NCBI GenBank assembly: GCA_015258065.1 | Contig: JABZIZ010000005.1 | Span: forward strand, 62,001 to 126,000 | From: Lachnospiraceae bacterium | GTDB taxonomy: Bacteria; Bacillota; Clostridia; Lachnospirales; Lachnospiraceae | Direction of reading: 5' to 3' | DNA: 64,000 nucleotides | In this document: one piece after another, positions 1 to 6,766 of the stretch | Layout of the letters: every line of letters starts with the position of its first letter | How positions within the stretch are numbered: the stretch's first letter is position 1 | The notes under the pieces: model-generated | The model's input: only the letters and a program-made list of their open reading frames with translations | Told to the model about the DNA's origin: nothing | The model's database searches: none | Program-made: the position numbers and the translations under genes

Positions 1-575
1 CAAGCTTTTCCACACAGATGGAAAACCATCTGGCAGACCTGGTTCACTTTATCCAAAATGCAGAAGAGAGACCCGTGATTCGGGTGATTACAAATAGCAG
101 AGCGTGTATGGAAGAAATACAGCACTTACCCCTTTTGCAACAACACCCTGAAATGACCGTTTCCTGCCATGATGTCCTTCAACAAGGCATTTCCCTTGAA
201 CATCTCTATGGTCTGCCATCTAAACTGGAGGAAATTTCTCACAAAAGAGTCTGGTTAAAATCCGGTGCTTATTTGGTGATGGAACAAACAGAGGCTCTTT
301 TTGTGATCGATGTCAACTCCGGGAAAGATATTGCATCAAAAAAACAACTTTTTTTGATGACCAATCTGGATGCCGCAAGGGAATCCCTTAGGCAAATCCG
401 ACTTCGAAACTTATCCGGAATGATTCTAATTGATTTTATCAATCTACAAGATCAAAAGGAGCAGTATCAACTCGAAAGGGAACTGCAACGTTTATGCCGA
501 TTAGATCCGATTCGAACCCGTTTTGTGGACTTTACCAAATTGGGGATTGCAGAAATTACAAGAGCGGCAAAGTGA
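1..575 (+). CDS. rng: Ribonuclease E/G family protein, C-terminal part (5' end outside window)
   Basis: Open from the left edge in the frame ending at the TGA at 573-575. It is the C-terminal half of the catalytic region of an RNase E/G-family endoribonuclease, which processes rRNA and decays mRNA. The metal-binding carboxylates are visible as FVIDVNSGK and, about 45 residues later, LIDFIN. The protein ends at LGIAEITRAAK. Family members usually continue past this LGL.E.TRKR segment, often to a CPxC zinc-link, so this one is short or truncated at its C terminus. It lies directly upstream of the rplU block, a common Firmicute arrangement. Family is certain; the split between RNase G and RNase E cannot be made from this fragment. 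Confidence 0.85.
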   Translation, partial: SFSTQMENHLADLVHFIQNAEERPVIRVITNSRACMEEIQHLPLLQQHPEMTVSCHDVLQQGISLEHLYGLPSKLEEISHKRVWLKSGAYLVMEQTEALFVIDVNSGKDIASKKQLFLMTNLDAARESLRQIRLRNLSGMILIDFINLQDQKEQYQLERELQRLCRLDPIRTRFVDFTKLGIAEITRAAK

Positions 576-627
576 AAAAGCATTAAAATACCGCGCAAAG
601 GAGTAACGAGTAATGAGAAAATCCCCA

Positions 628-657
628 TTGACAAACTCCGGAACAGTCTGATAAAAT
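628..657 (+). promoter_or_regulatory. Sigma-A type promoter of the rplU-prp-rpmA operon
   Basis: TTGACA at 628-633, an 18-base spacer, then TAAAAT at 652-657. It lies 50 bases after the RNase E/G stop and would give a leader of about 215 bases before rplU. Confidence 0.6.
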
Positions 658-880
658 CTTAAAGTATGCCGCTTGATGAGGTTATATGAACCATATTTGT
701 TCATACGGAAACAGACAGATATCCCTGTGTGAATATCCAACTTTTTCTGAAAGTACGATTTCCTGAAAAAGAAAGTTTCTAAAAAGTGGGTGGATTGAGA
801 TTCTCTAAAAACACTTTTAGAAATTTTATTTCATGAAATCCACACCGTAATCAGCGAGTTTAAGAAGAAGGAGGTGCCCT
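658..880 (+). promoter_or_regulatory. Long 5' leader of rplU, probable L21 leader
   Basis: This region carries no convincing gene. It can fold: GTGGATT (790-796) pairs with AATCCAC (837-843), enclosing a smaller hairpin CTAAAA (805-810) / TTTTAG (815-820). An autoregulatory L21 leader sits at this position in Bacillus and relatives. Assignment here is by position and foldability, not by a covariance-model hit. The rplU Shine-Dalgarno AGGAGG lies at its end. Confidence 0.45.
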
Positions 881-1186
881 ATGTACGCAATTATTGTTAC
901 CGGTGGAAAACAGTATAAGGTTTCCGAGGGTGATGTCATTGATGTCGAGAAGCTTGAAGCGGAAGAAGGCAAGCAGGTTACATTCGATCAAGTCATTGCC
1001 GTAAGTGACGGGACGCTGAGAGTTGCATCTGAAGTGGCAGGCGCAAAGGTAAATGCAACGGTCGTAAAGCAAGGCAAAAGTGCAAAGGTGACGGTTTACA
1101 GGTATAAACCCAAGACCGGATATCACAAAAAGAACGGTCACAGACAGCCTTACACGCGTGTGAAGATCGAAGCAATCAGCATGTAA
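881..1186 (+). CDS. rplU: 50S ribosomal protein L21
   Basis: 101 residues, the normal L21 length. It starts MYAIIVTGGKQYKV and ends with the conserved GYHKKNGHRQPYTRVKI segment that contacts 23S rRNA. ATG is preceded by AAGGAGGTGCCCT. First gene of the rplU-prp-rpmA operon, whose order is conserved across Firmicutes; expression is probably controlled through the upstream leader. Confidence 0.98.
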   Translation: MYAIIVTGGKQYKVSEGDVIDVEKLEAEEGKQVTFDQVIAVSDGTLRVASEVAGAKVNATVVKQGKSAKVTVYRYKPKTGYHKKNGHRQPYTRVKIEAISM

Positions 1187-1201
1187 CAGATCGGCAATTT
1201 C

Positions 1202-1531
1202 ATGACATCGGTGGTTATCTATCAGACAAAAGAGGGCACATTTACCGGATTTGATGCATTGGGGCACGCTGGCTTTGCAGATGCAGGGGAAGATATTGTC
1301 TGTGCTGCAATTTCAGCCCTCGTAATCAATACGGTCAATTCTATTGAAAAATTGACAGATAGTACCGTTTTGGTGCAGGAAGATCCGAAAGTCGGCAAGA
1401 TCTCTTGTCGCTTTCCGGTCAAACTCAACGGAGATGGAGTGCTTCTCATGCGTTCGCTACACTTGGGTGTAAATGAAATTGCGAAGAGGTACGGAGAAAA
1501 GTACCTAAAAGTAATTACAAAGGAGGTATGA
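1202..1531 (+). CDS. prp: Ribosomal-processing cysteine protease Prp
   Basis: 109 residues, Prp/YsxB family. The catalytic pair is visible in GHAGFADAGEDIVCAAIS: His22 and Cys34. Prp removes the short N-terminal extension of L27 in Firmicutes, a step needed for functional ribosomes. The gene sits between rplU and rpmA as in Staphylococcus and Bacillus, and the rpmA Shine-Dalgarno AAGGAGG lies inside its last codons. Its substrate site is present in the next gene (MIQMNLQFF-AHKKG). Confidence 0.95.
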   Translation: MTSVVIYQTKEGTFTGFDALGHAGFADAGEDIVCAAISALVINTVNSIEKLTDSTVLVQEDPKVGKISCRFPVKLNGDGVLLMRSLHLGVNEIAKRYGEKYLKVITKEV

Positions 1532-1534
1532 GCC

Positions 1535-1822
1535 ATGATTCAGATGAATCTGCAATTTTTTGCTCATAAAAAGGGTGTCGGTTCTACGAAGAACGGCAGA
1601 GATTCCGAATCGAAGAGGCTGGGAGCCAAGCGTGCCGATGGCCAATTTGTAAAGGCTGGAAATATTCTTTACAGACAGCGCGGTACACATATTCATCCCG
1701 GTATCAATGTTGGAATTGGTGGTGATGATACACTTTTTGCTCTCACAGATGGTGTTCTGAAATTTGAGCGCAAGGGACGAAGCAAAACACAGGCGAGTGT
1801 ACATCCTGTCATTGCAAGGTAA
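1535..1822 (+). CDS. rpmA: 50S ribosomal protein L27 with cleavable N-terminal extension
   Basis: 95 residues. The mature L27 start AHKKGVGSTKNGRDSESKR follows a nine-residue leader MIQMNLQFF matching the Prp cleavage signal known in Staphylococcus (cut between Phe9 and Ala10). The mature N-terminus reaches the peptidyl-transferase centre. ATG at 1535 is preceded by AAAGGAGGTATGAGCC, with three bases between the prp stop and this start. A hairpin after the stop separates it from obg. Confidence 0.97.
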   Translation: MIQMNLQFFAHKKGVGSTKNGRDSESKRLGAKRADGQFVKAGNILYRQRGTHIHPGINVGIGGDDTLFALTDGVLKFERKGRSKTQASVHPVIAR

Positions 1823-1839
1823 ATAGTAGATGACTTCGA

Positions 1840-1876
1840 AATGGTTTCAAACCGGAAGCTTTGGTTTGAAACCATT
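1840..1876 (+). terminator. 14-bp hairpin between rpmA and obg (terminator or attenuator)
   Basis: Perfect inverted repeat AATGGTTTCAAACC (1840-1853) / GGTTTGAAACCATT (1863-1876) with a nine-base loop, followed by CTTTGATTATT. The U-tract is short, so partial termination or RNA processing that separates ribosomal-protein and obg expression is more likely than full termination. Confidence 0.6.
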
Positions 1877-1914
1877 CTTTGATTATTGCCGAAAGGATTA
1901 CAACAGGAGATTTC

Positions 1915-3219
1915 ATGCCAGAGTTTATTGATCATGTAAAAATTCATATTGCCAGTGGCAAGGGTGGAGACGGCCATGTCTCCTTTCGTAGGGAAAAATA
2001 TGTAGCCAATGGAGGCCCCGATGGTGGAGATGGCGGCAAAGGAGGAGATGTTATTTTTACAGTTGATCCTGGGCGAAATACACTGTCTGACTTTCATTAT
2101 AATGGCAAATACAAGGCGGAGAGCGGAGAAGAAGGTGGCAATAAGCGCTGCAGCGGTAAATCCGGGGCGGATTTAATCTTGAAAGTTCCGGAGGGAACCG
2201 TGGTGAGAGAAGCGGACTCAGGCGCCGTTATTGCTGATTTATCAGGAGATCAGAAGAGAGTCGTCCTGCTCAAAGGGGGGAGAGGCGGAACCGGCAATAT
2301 GCATTATGCAACTGCAACCATGCAAGCCCCACAATATGCCAAACCGGGTCAGGAAGCGAAAGAACTGGATGTGGTGCTCGAACTCAAGATGATTGCAGAT
2401 GTGGGTTTGGTTGGGTTCCCCAATGTCGGTAAATCCACCTTTCTTTCCAAGGTATCCAACGCCAGGCCTCAGGTTGCCAATTATCACTTTACGACCTTGA
2501 CTCCCAGCCTTGGAGTTGTACATTTGGATGATGCAAGAGATTTTGTCATTGCCGACATTCCCGGATTAATTGAAGGCGCATCGGAAGGTGCAGGACTCGG
2601 TTTGGAGTTTCTAAGGCATATTGAACGCACCAATGTCATCATTCATGTTGTAGATGCCGCAGGCACAGAGGGAAGAGATCCCCTGGACGATATTGAACTG
2701 ATCAATCACGAGCTAAAAAAGTACAAAGCTGCCATTGCGGAAAAGCCACAAATCATAGCTGCCAATAAAATTGACATGCTTCCGGATGGAGCAGATTCTG
2801 AGATCATTCACGAAATGAAACGTATTTATGAACCTCGTGGAGTAAAAGTTTTTCCTACCTCTACACTGACAGGTGCAGGACTGCATAAATTGTTGTATGA
2901 TGTAAGCACCCTTCTTTCCAAGATCAATCAAACCCCTCTTGTTTTTGAGCAGGAATTTGATCCGGAGGCATTCACAAAGTCTGAGAAAGAAGGATATACG
3001 ATCTCATATAACCGCAAAGAAAACGCCTATGTAATCGAAGGCCCTCGAATCGAAAAGATGCTTGGTTATACCAATTTGGAATCAGAAAAAGGATTTGCCT
3101 TCTTCCAGCAATTTTTACGGGATAATGGAATAATTGCAGAGCTGGAAAAAAAGGGAATTCGCGAGGGCGACTTGATTCGAATCTACGGTCACGGCTTTGA
3201 ATACTATCCAGACAGGTGA
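1915..3219 (+). CDS. obg: GTPase Obg/CgtA
   Basis: 434 residues. The glycine-rich Obg fold covers residues 1-155 (KGGDGHVSFRREK, GGDGGKGGD), followed by a GTPase domain with G1 GFPNVGKST, G3 DIPG, G4 NKID and G5 STLTGAG, and a C-terminal OCT domain ending GFEYYPDR. It acts in 50S assembly and stringent/stress signalling. Start: ATG 1915 preceded by AGGAGA at 1904-1909; an upstream in-frame TTG at 1879 overlaps the hairpin tail and is less likely. The stop overlaps the region that serves yhbY. Confidence 0.97.
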   Translation: MPEFIDHVKIHIASGKGGDGHVSFRREKYVANGGPDGGDGGKGGDVIFTVDPGRNTLSDFHYNGKYKAESGEEGGNKRCSGKSGADLILKVPEGTVVREADSGAVIADLSGDQKRVVLLKGGRGGTGNMHYATATMQAPQYAKPGQEAKELDVVLELKMIADVGLVGFPNVGKSTFLSKVSNARPQVANYHFTTLTPSLGVVHLDDARDFVIADIPGLIEGASEGAGLGLEFLRHIERTNVIIHVVDAAGTEGRDPLDDIELINHELKKYKAAIAEKPQIIAANKIDMLPDGADSEIIHEMKRIYEPRGVKVFPTSTLTGAGLHKLLYDVSTLLSKINQTPLVFEQEFDPEAFTKSEKEGYTISYNRKENAYVIEGPRIEKMLGYTNLESEKGFAFFQQFLRDNGIIAELEKKGIREGDLIRIYGHGFEYYPDR

Positions 3220-3224
3220 TAAAA

Positions 3225-3533
3225 ATGAACTATATACAAACAAGCAAACAACGATCTTTTCTCAAGCATCTAGCCTCCAATCTGGAGCCTTCTTTCCAGA
3301 TTGGAAAAGGAGGATCCGCTCCGGAAGTGATTCAGGCGCTATCGGAACTTTTTCATAATCGGGAACTGGTTAAATTAACCGTACTGAAAAATTGTGAAGA
3401 GGATTTGCGCTCTATTGCACAAATGGTTTCCGAGCGAACCAGAAGTGAGATTGTTCAAGTGATTGGACGAAAGATTGTATTGTACAAACCGTTTCCCGAT
3501 CCTGAAAAACGCAAAATCCTATTGCCAAAATAA
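3225..3533 (+). CDS. yhbY: YhbY-family (CRM domain) RNA-binding protein
   Basis: 102 residues forming a single CRM domain (LKHLASNLEPSFQIGKGG, then VQVIGRKIVLYKP). YhbY proteins associate with pre-50S particles, which fits its place just after obg. ATG 3225 lies five bases after the obg stop; an overlapping GTG at 3216 is possible but less likely. The YhbY-NadD-YqeK-RsfS order is a conserved Firmicute block. Confidence 0.92.
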   Translation: MNYIQTSKQRSFLKHLASNLEPSFQIGKGGSAPEVIQALSELFHNRELVKLTVLKNCEEDLRSIAQMVSERTRSEIVQVIGRKIVLYKPFPDPEKRKILLPK

Positions 3534-3550
3534 GGAAGAAGGTTCTGAGC

Positions 3551-3610
3551 ATGCAGATTTTATTCTTGTTTCCATTATTTCTCTCATTCATGATCTGCTT
3601 CATATCGTAG
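3551..3610 (+). CDS. Putative 19-residue hydrophobic peptide, coupled to nadD
   Basis: A short frame starting ATG-CAG-ATT at 3551 with a good Shine-Dalgarno (GGAAGAAGG, eight bases upstream). It encodes MQILFLFPLFLSFMICFIS, almost wholly hydrophobic and long enough for one membrane pass. Its TAG overlaps the AGGAGG of nadD (3609-3614), so its translation would expose or couple the nadD start. It may be a leader peptide or a small membrane protein. Not recognised from any family; only the start site and frame support it. Confidence 0.4.
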   Translation: MQILFLFPLFLSFMICFIS

Positions 3611-3619
3611 GAGGTCTGC

Positions 3620-4300
3620 ATGAAAGAGCGTAAAATCGGAATTATGGGAGGCACTTTTAATCCCATTCATTACGGTCATCTGTTACTTGCGGAGAATGCA
3701 AGAGAACAATTCGGATTGGATCGTGTCATCTTTATTCCCAGTGGCACACCTTATTTAAAGGACACTTCCAAACTCCCGAGCGGAGATCTGCGCTATCAAT
3801 TAGTCAAAATCGCAATTCAAAATAATCCCTATTTCACCTGCTCTAGGCTTGAAATCGATCGTACAGGTGATACCTACACCGTAGATACTCTTCTTCAATT
3901 AGAAAAAATGTACCCGGGAGATCAGCTTTATTTTATCGTTGGAGCAGATTCCCTGATGGATATGGAACGTTGGAAACGCACAAGAGATATTTTTTCTCAT
4001 TGTATTATTCTGGCATCCATCCGCGGCGAGATTAGTCTGACTGATTTAGAAAAAAAGCAGTTGGAACTGGCTTCTAAATACCAGGCAAATATTCACTTAC
4101 TCAAAGGCGATCGCGTTGATATTTCCTCAACAGATATACGATCCAGAATTGCGAGCGGAAAATCCGTCCGTTACTTAATGTCACAAGAGTGCATTGAATT
4201 CGTTTATCTCAAGAATTTTTATATCGGCGATACGATTGGAGCCGGCGATATAGAAGCACCGGATCAAATAGCTCTTCCCATAAGACATCAGCGCCACTAG
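3620..4300 (+). CDS. nadD: Nicotinate-nucleotide adenylyltransferase
   Basis: 226 residues. It converts nicotinate mononucleotide plus ATP to deamido-NAD in NAD synthesis. The nucleotidyltransferase signature GGTFNPIHYGH lies at residues 10-20 and the second motif ISSTDIRSRI near residue 175, as in NadD. The last 20 or so residues (after KNFYIGDTIGAGD) extend beyond the usual family end. ATG 3620 follows AGGAGGTCTGC. Followed by yqeK and rsfS in a normal Firmicute order. Confidence 0.95.
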   Translation: MKERKIGIMGGTFNPIHYGHLLLAENAREQFGLDRVIFIPSGTPYLKDTSKLPSGDLRYQLVKIAIQNNPYFTCSRLEIDRTGDTYTVDTLLQLEKMYPGDQLYFIVGADSLMDMERWKRTRDIFSHCIILASIRGEISLTDLEKKQLELASKYQANIHLLKGDRVDISSTDIRSRIASGKSVRYLMSQECIEFVYLKNFYIGDTIGAGDIEAPDQIALPIRHQRH

Positions 4301-4334
4301 AAATGTAACTGTCGCAGACCCCCCGAGGAGAACA

Positions 4335-4922
4335 ATGAAACAACAGACCATCACCGCGCATATGGCGGAACTTCGTCGTCAGATGAAAAAAGTGCTAAAA
4401 ACAGAGAGGTTTGATCACACCTTAGGTGTGGCTTATACCGCTGCCTCCCTAGCCTTTCTATATGACGTAGATCTCGACCAGGCGTTAACTGCCGGCATGT
4501 TGCATGACTGTGCAAAATATGTGGAACATAAGGTGGAAACATGCAAAAAGTTTCATATTCCTGTTACAGAAGCGGAAGAGAAAGAGCCGTCGCTACTTCA
4601 TGCGAAGCTAGGAGCCTATCTGGCAGAACACCAATACCATGTCCAGGATCCGGAGGTGTTAAACGCCATCCGCTACCATACCACCGGTCATCCAAACATG
4701 ACGCTACTAGAAAAAATCATTTTTGTGGCAGATTATATTGAACCGAACCGAAAGATGCTTCCTCACCTTTCAGAGATTCGAAAAATGGCCTATCGAGACT
4801 TAAATGAAGCAATCGTTCATATTCTGCAGGATACGCTTGCCTATTTAGATCAAAGTTCTAAAATAAAAGACCCGGAAACACAGAGAACCCTACAGTATTA
4901 TTTATCCGTCCAATCGAACTAA
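4335..4922 (+). CDS. yqeK: YqeK-family HD-domain Ap4A hydrolase
   Basis: 195 residues. HD-domain phosphohydrolase with the metal-binding pair in AGMLHDCAKYV, an upstream His (RFDHTLGV) and downstream His/Asp (YHTTGHPNM, FVADYIEPNR). YqeK proteins of Firmicutes cleave diadenosine tetraphosphate symmetrically to ADP. ATG 4335 follows GAGGAGAACA. It sits between nadD and rsfS, the standard context. Confidence 0.92.
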   Translation: MKQQTITAHMAELRRQMKKVLKTERFDHTLGVAYTAASLAFLYDVDLDQALTAGMLHDCAKYVEHKVETCKKFHIPVTEAEEKEPSLLHAKLGAYLAEHQYHVQDPEVLNAIRYHTTGHPNMTLLEKIIFVADYIEPNRKMLPHLSEIRKMAYRDLNEAIVHILQDTLAYLDQSSKIKDPETQRTLQYYLSVQSN

Positions 4923-4948
4923 TTTATCATTAGAAAACGCACCATATC

Positions 4949-4978
4949 CACAGAAAACCACAGAAAATCACAGAAAAG
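4949..4978 (+). repeat. Three tandem 10-bp repeats between yqeK and rsfS
   Basis: CACAGAAAA(C/T/G) occurs three times in a row in the 69-base gap before rsfS. The last copy runs into the weak rsfS Shine-Dalgarno. No function is evident. Confidence 0.6.
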
Positions 4979-4991
4979 AAAGGATTCCGAT

Positions 4992-5363
4992 TTGAAAAAA
5001 CAACTTCATTCCATAGAAACCTCCCAAGAGATGGTAAAGCTTGCCTTGCAGGCACTGGAAGAACGCAAGGGGGAAGATATCCGTATTCTGAATATTAGTG
5101 AAGTTTCTGTTCTGGCGGACTACTTCATCATTGCCAGTGCAAACAACAACCGACATCTCAAAGCGTTAAGAGATATTGCAGAAGAAAAATTAGAGAGAGC
5201 AGGATTTGAATTGAAAAATGTAGAAGGGGACGAAAATACTCCCTGGATACTAATGGATTTTGGAGATATCGTCATTCACCTTTTTGACCACGATTGTCGT
5301 ATGTTCTATGATCTGGAAAGAATCTGGCGAGATGGAAGAGTGGTTTCCAGCGATGAATTCTAA
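4992..5363 (+). CDS. rsfS: Ribosome silencing factor RsfS
   Basis: 123 residues of the RsfS/YbeB family, which binds L14 on free 50S subunits and blocks joining when nutrients are short. Family hallmarks are VLADYFIIASANNNRH, the WILMDFGDIVIHLF block and the final YDLERIW. The longest start is TTG 4992, preceded by AAAGG at eight bases; an internal ATG at 5031 would remove 13 residues. It ends 14 bases before the convergent lexA stop. Confidence 0.94.
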   Translation: MKKQLHSIETSQEMVKLALQALEERKGEDIRILNISEVSVLADYFIIASANNNRHLKALRDIAEEKLERAGFELKNVEGDENTPWILMDFGDIVIHLFDHDCRMFYDLERIWRDGRVVSSDEF

Positions 5364-5377
5364 TCCATTATCAAAAA

Positions 5378-5995
5378 TTACTGATAAATTCGCAAAACAC
5401 CGAAGACTTTTCCAAGTATCTGGCATCGCTTCACAATGATCGGTTCCATTTCATCATTTTCCGGCTGAAGCCTTATATGCCCTTTTTCTTTGTAAAAAGT
5501 CTTAACAGTAGCAGAATCATCGATCAGAGCAACTACTTGGTCTCCATTCTCCGCAGTATCACATTCTTGTACAAACAATTGATCCCCGCTTCGAATGCCT
5601 GCATTGATCATGGAATTTCCCTTCACTTTCAGAATGAACGTATTTCCCCTTGGGCAAACAGAAGCAGGAAGCGGATAGTACCCCTCAATATTTTCTTCTG
5701 CAAGAATAGGGGTTCCTGCAGCAACCTGTCCTAAAACGGGTATGTTGATCATTTCCGTTCTTAAAATCTGAAAGTCATCATCACAAATCTCAATGGCTCT
5801 TGGCTTGGTAGGATCTCTACGGATATAGCCATTCTTTTCCAATGATTCCAAATGCGCATGAACAGAGGAAGTGGATTTCAAGTGCACCGCCTCTCCAATT
5901 TCACGTACTGCTGGAGGAAACCCCCGGTTTACAATTTGGTTCTTAATATAATCTAGAATCTCTTGCTGTTTGCTTGAAATCCTGCCGTGATCCAT
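5378..5995 (-). CDS. lexA: SOS transcriptional repressor LexA
   Basis: 205 residues. The N-terminal winged helix (residues 1-70: SSKQQEILDYIKNQI, SSVHAHLESLEKNGYIRR) is followed by the autocleavage site Ala-Gly in GQVAAGTPI and the Ser/Lys dyad in KGNSMINAG and SATVKTFY. It represses SOS genes until RecA-ssDNA triggers self-cleavage. ATG 5995 follows GGAG at eight bases. It is transcribed away from the LysM/recombinase genes, with LexA-like boxes between, so autoregulation and control of the divergent operon are expected. Confidence 0.97.
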   Translation of the reverse strand: MDHGRISSKQQEILDYIKNQIVNRGFPPAVREIGEAVHLKSTSSVHAHLESLEKNGYIRRDPTKPRAIEICDDDFQILRTEMINIPVLGQVAAGTPILAEENIEGYYPLPASVCPRGNTFILKVKGNSMINAGIRSGDQLFVQECDTAENGDQVVALIDDSATVKTFYKEKGHIRLQPENDEMEPIIVKRCQILGKVFGVLRIYQ

Positions 5996-6049
5996 ATAAA
6001 ATTCTCCATTTCTGATCAGAAAAATTACAATTTTTCCTTGTTTATACTC

Positions 6050-6078
6050 AGTATATCAAAGTTGAAAAAGGAAAGCAA
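6050..6078 (-). promoter_or_regulatory. lexA promoter
   Basis: On the minus strand, TTGCTT (6078-6073), a 17-base spacer and TATACT (6055-6050), about 55 bases upstream of the lexA ATG. The nearest LexA-like box (6091-6104) lies just upstream of the -35. Confidence 0.65.
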
Positions 6079-6090
6079 ACATATTTTCGA

Positions 6091-6163
6091 AAAATATATG
6101 TTCGTCTATCCATTGACACGTGAATAAATGTTCGATATACTTTCGATAGTGACCACACGTTCG
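6091..6163. promoter_or_regulatory. Three LexA-box-like operators in the lexA/LysM divergent region
   Basis: Compared with the Firmicute LexA consensus CGAAC-N4-GTTCG, three 14-mers match: AAAATATATGTTCG (6091-6104, 7 of 10 fixed positions), TGAATAAATGTTCG (6121-6134, 8 of 10) and TGACCACACGTTCG (6150-6163, 8 of 10). Each has a perfect right half GTTCG. The second overlaps the spacer and -10 of the rightward promoter and the third lies at its start site, ideal positions for repression. Confidence 0.6.
6113..6141 (+). promoter_or_regulatory. Strong promoter of the SOS-type LysM operon
   Basis: Consensus TTGACA (6113-6118), a 17-base spacer, and TATACT (6136-6141). A LexA-like box fills the spacer, so the promoter should be silent until DNA damage. 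Confidence 0.75.
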
Positions 6164-6228
6164 ATTTGTATTTTGTTACTATAAAATGCAGTAACCTAGC
6201 AAATATTTATAAGATACTGGTATGAATC

Positions 6229-6684
6229 ATGAAGACAAGATCGAAGCATAAGAACATACAATCGATTTATTTATGGAATATTAAGATTCACTCCCAACGG
6301 TCAAAAGCAAATGTTTGTTCTTTTGCTGGGTATGTTTACTATCATCCCTTTTTTCATAATTTTTTTAGTCGATTTCGCATTCCTTTTGTACTTGCTGTTT
6401 TTCTCCTTGTGTTTTTCTCAAAGTGGAATCTGAATCTCAGCCATGCAGATATCTATTTTGCTGATGCAAACAGCTATAAGTGCTATCGCAGTATCTGCGT
6501 GAAACCTGGAGATTCTATGGAACTCATCGCAAGAGACCAGCTAAATACCGTAGACCCGAACCAAATACAGGATTTCATCGCAGAAGTCTGTTTGATCAAT
6601 CATAAGATAAATACGCAACTTCGGGCAGGGGATTATTTAATTGTGCCATATTATTCCAATCATCTATTTGCCGCAACTCAATAA
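6229..6684 (+). CDS. LysM-domain membrane protein, YneA-like SOS cell-division inhibitor (inferred)
   Basis: 151 residues. A basic N-terminal stretch of about 50 residues leads to one membrane segment (PFVLAVFLLVFF). A LysM-like domain follows (SICVKPGDSMELIARDQL to LRAGDYLIVPYY). In Bacillus subtilis yneA, a small membrane protein with a LysM domain, is divergent from lexA and blocks division during SOS. Here the gene has the same position, topology and an apparently LexA-controlled promoter, so the same role is inferred. Sequence similarity outside LysM is not evident. ATG 6229 has only a weak Shine-Dalgarno. Followed by a recombinase gene, as yneA is. Confidence 0.65.
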   Translation: MKTRSKHKNIQSIYLWNIKIHSQRSKANVCSFAGYVYYHPFFHNFFSRFRIPFVLAVFLLVFFSKWNLNLSHADIYFADANSYKCYRSICVKPGDSMELIARDQLNTVDPNQIQDFIAEVCLINHKINTQLRAGDYLIVPYYSNHLFAATQ

Positions 6685-6695
6685 TCCGCTATAAT
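6668..6695 (+). promoter_or_regulatory. Possible internal promoter before the tyrosine recombinase
   Basis: TATAAT at 6690-6695 with a poor TTGCCG -35 at 6668-6673 (16-base spacer), overlapping the end of the LysM gene. It could give damage-independent expression of the recombinase. Confidence 0.35.
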
Positions 6696-6766
6696 AGAAA
6701 AATGTGAATGGAAGATTGCAGATCAACTGTAAAAATAAGGTTCATGCATTGTTAAAGGATAGATGG

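Noticed and set aside
5364..5390. TTATCA/TGATAA inverted repeat between rsfS and lexA
   Set aside because: Six pairs only and no U-tract; too weak to call a terminator for the convergent genes.
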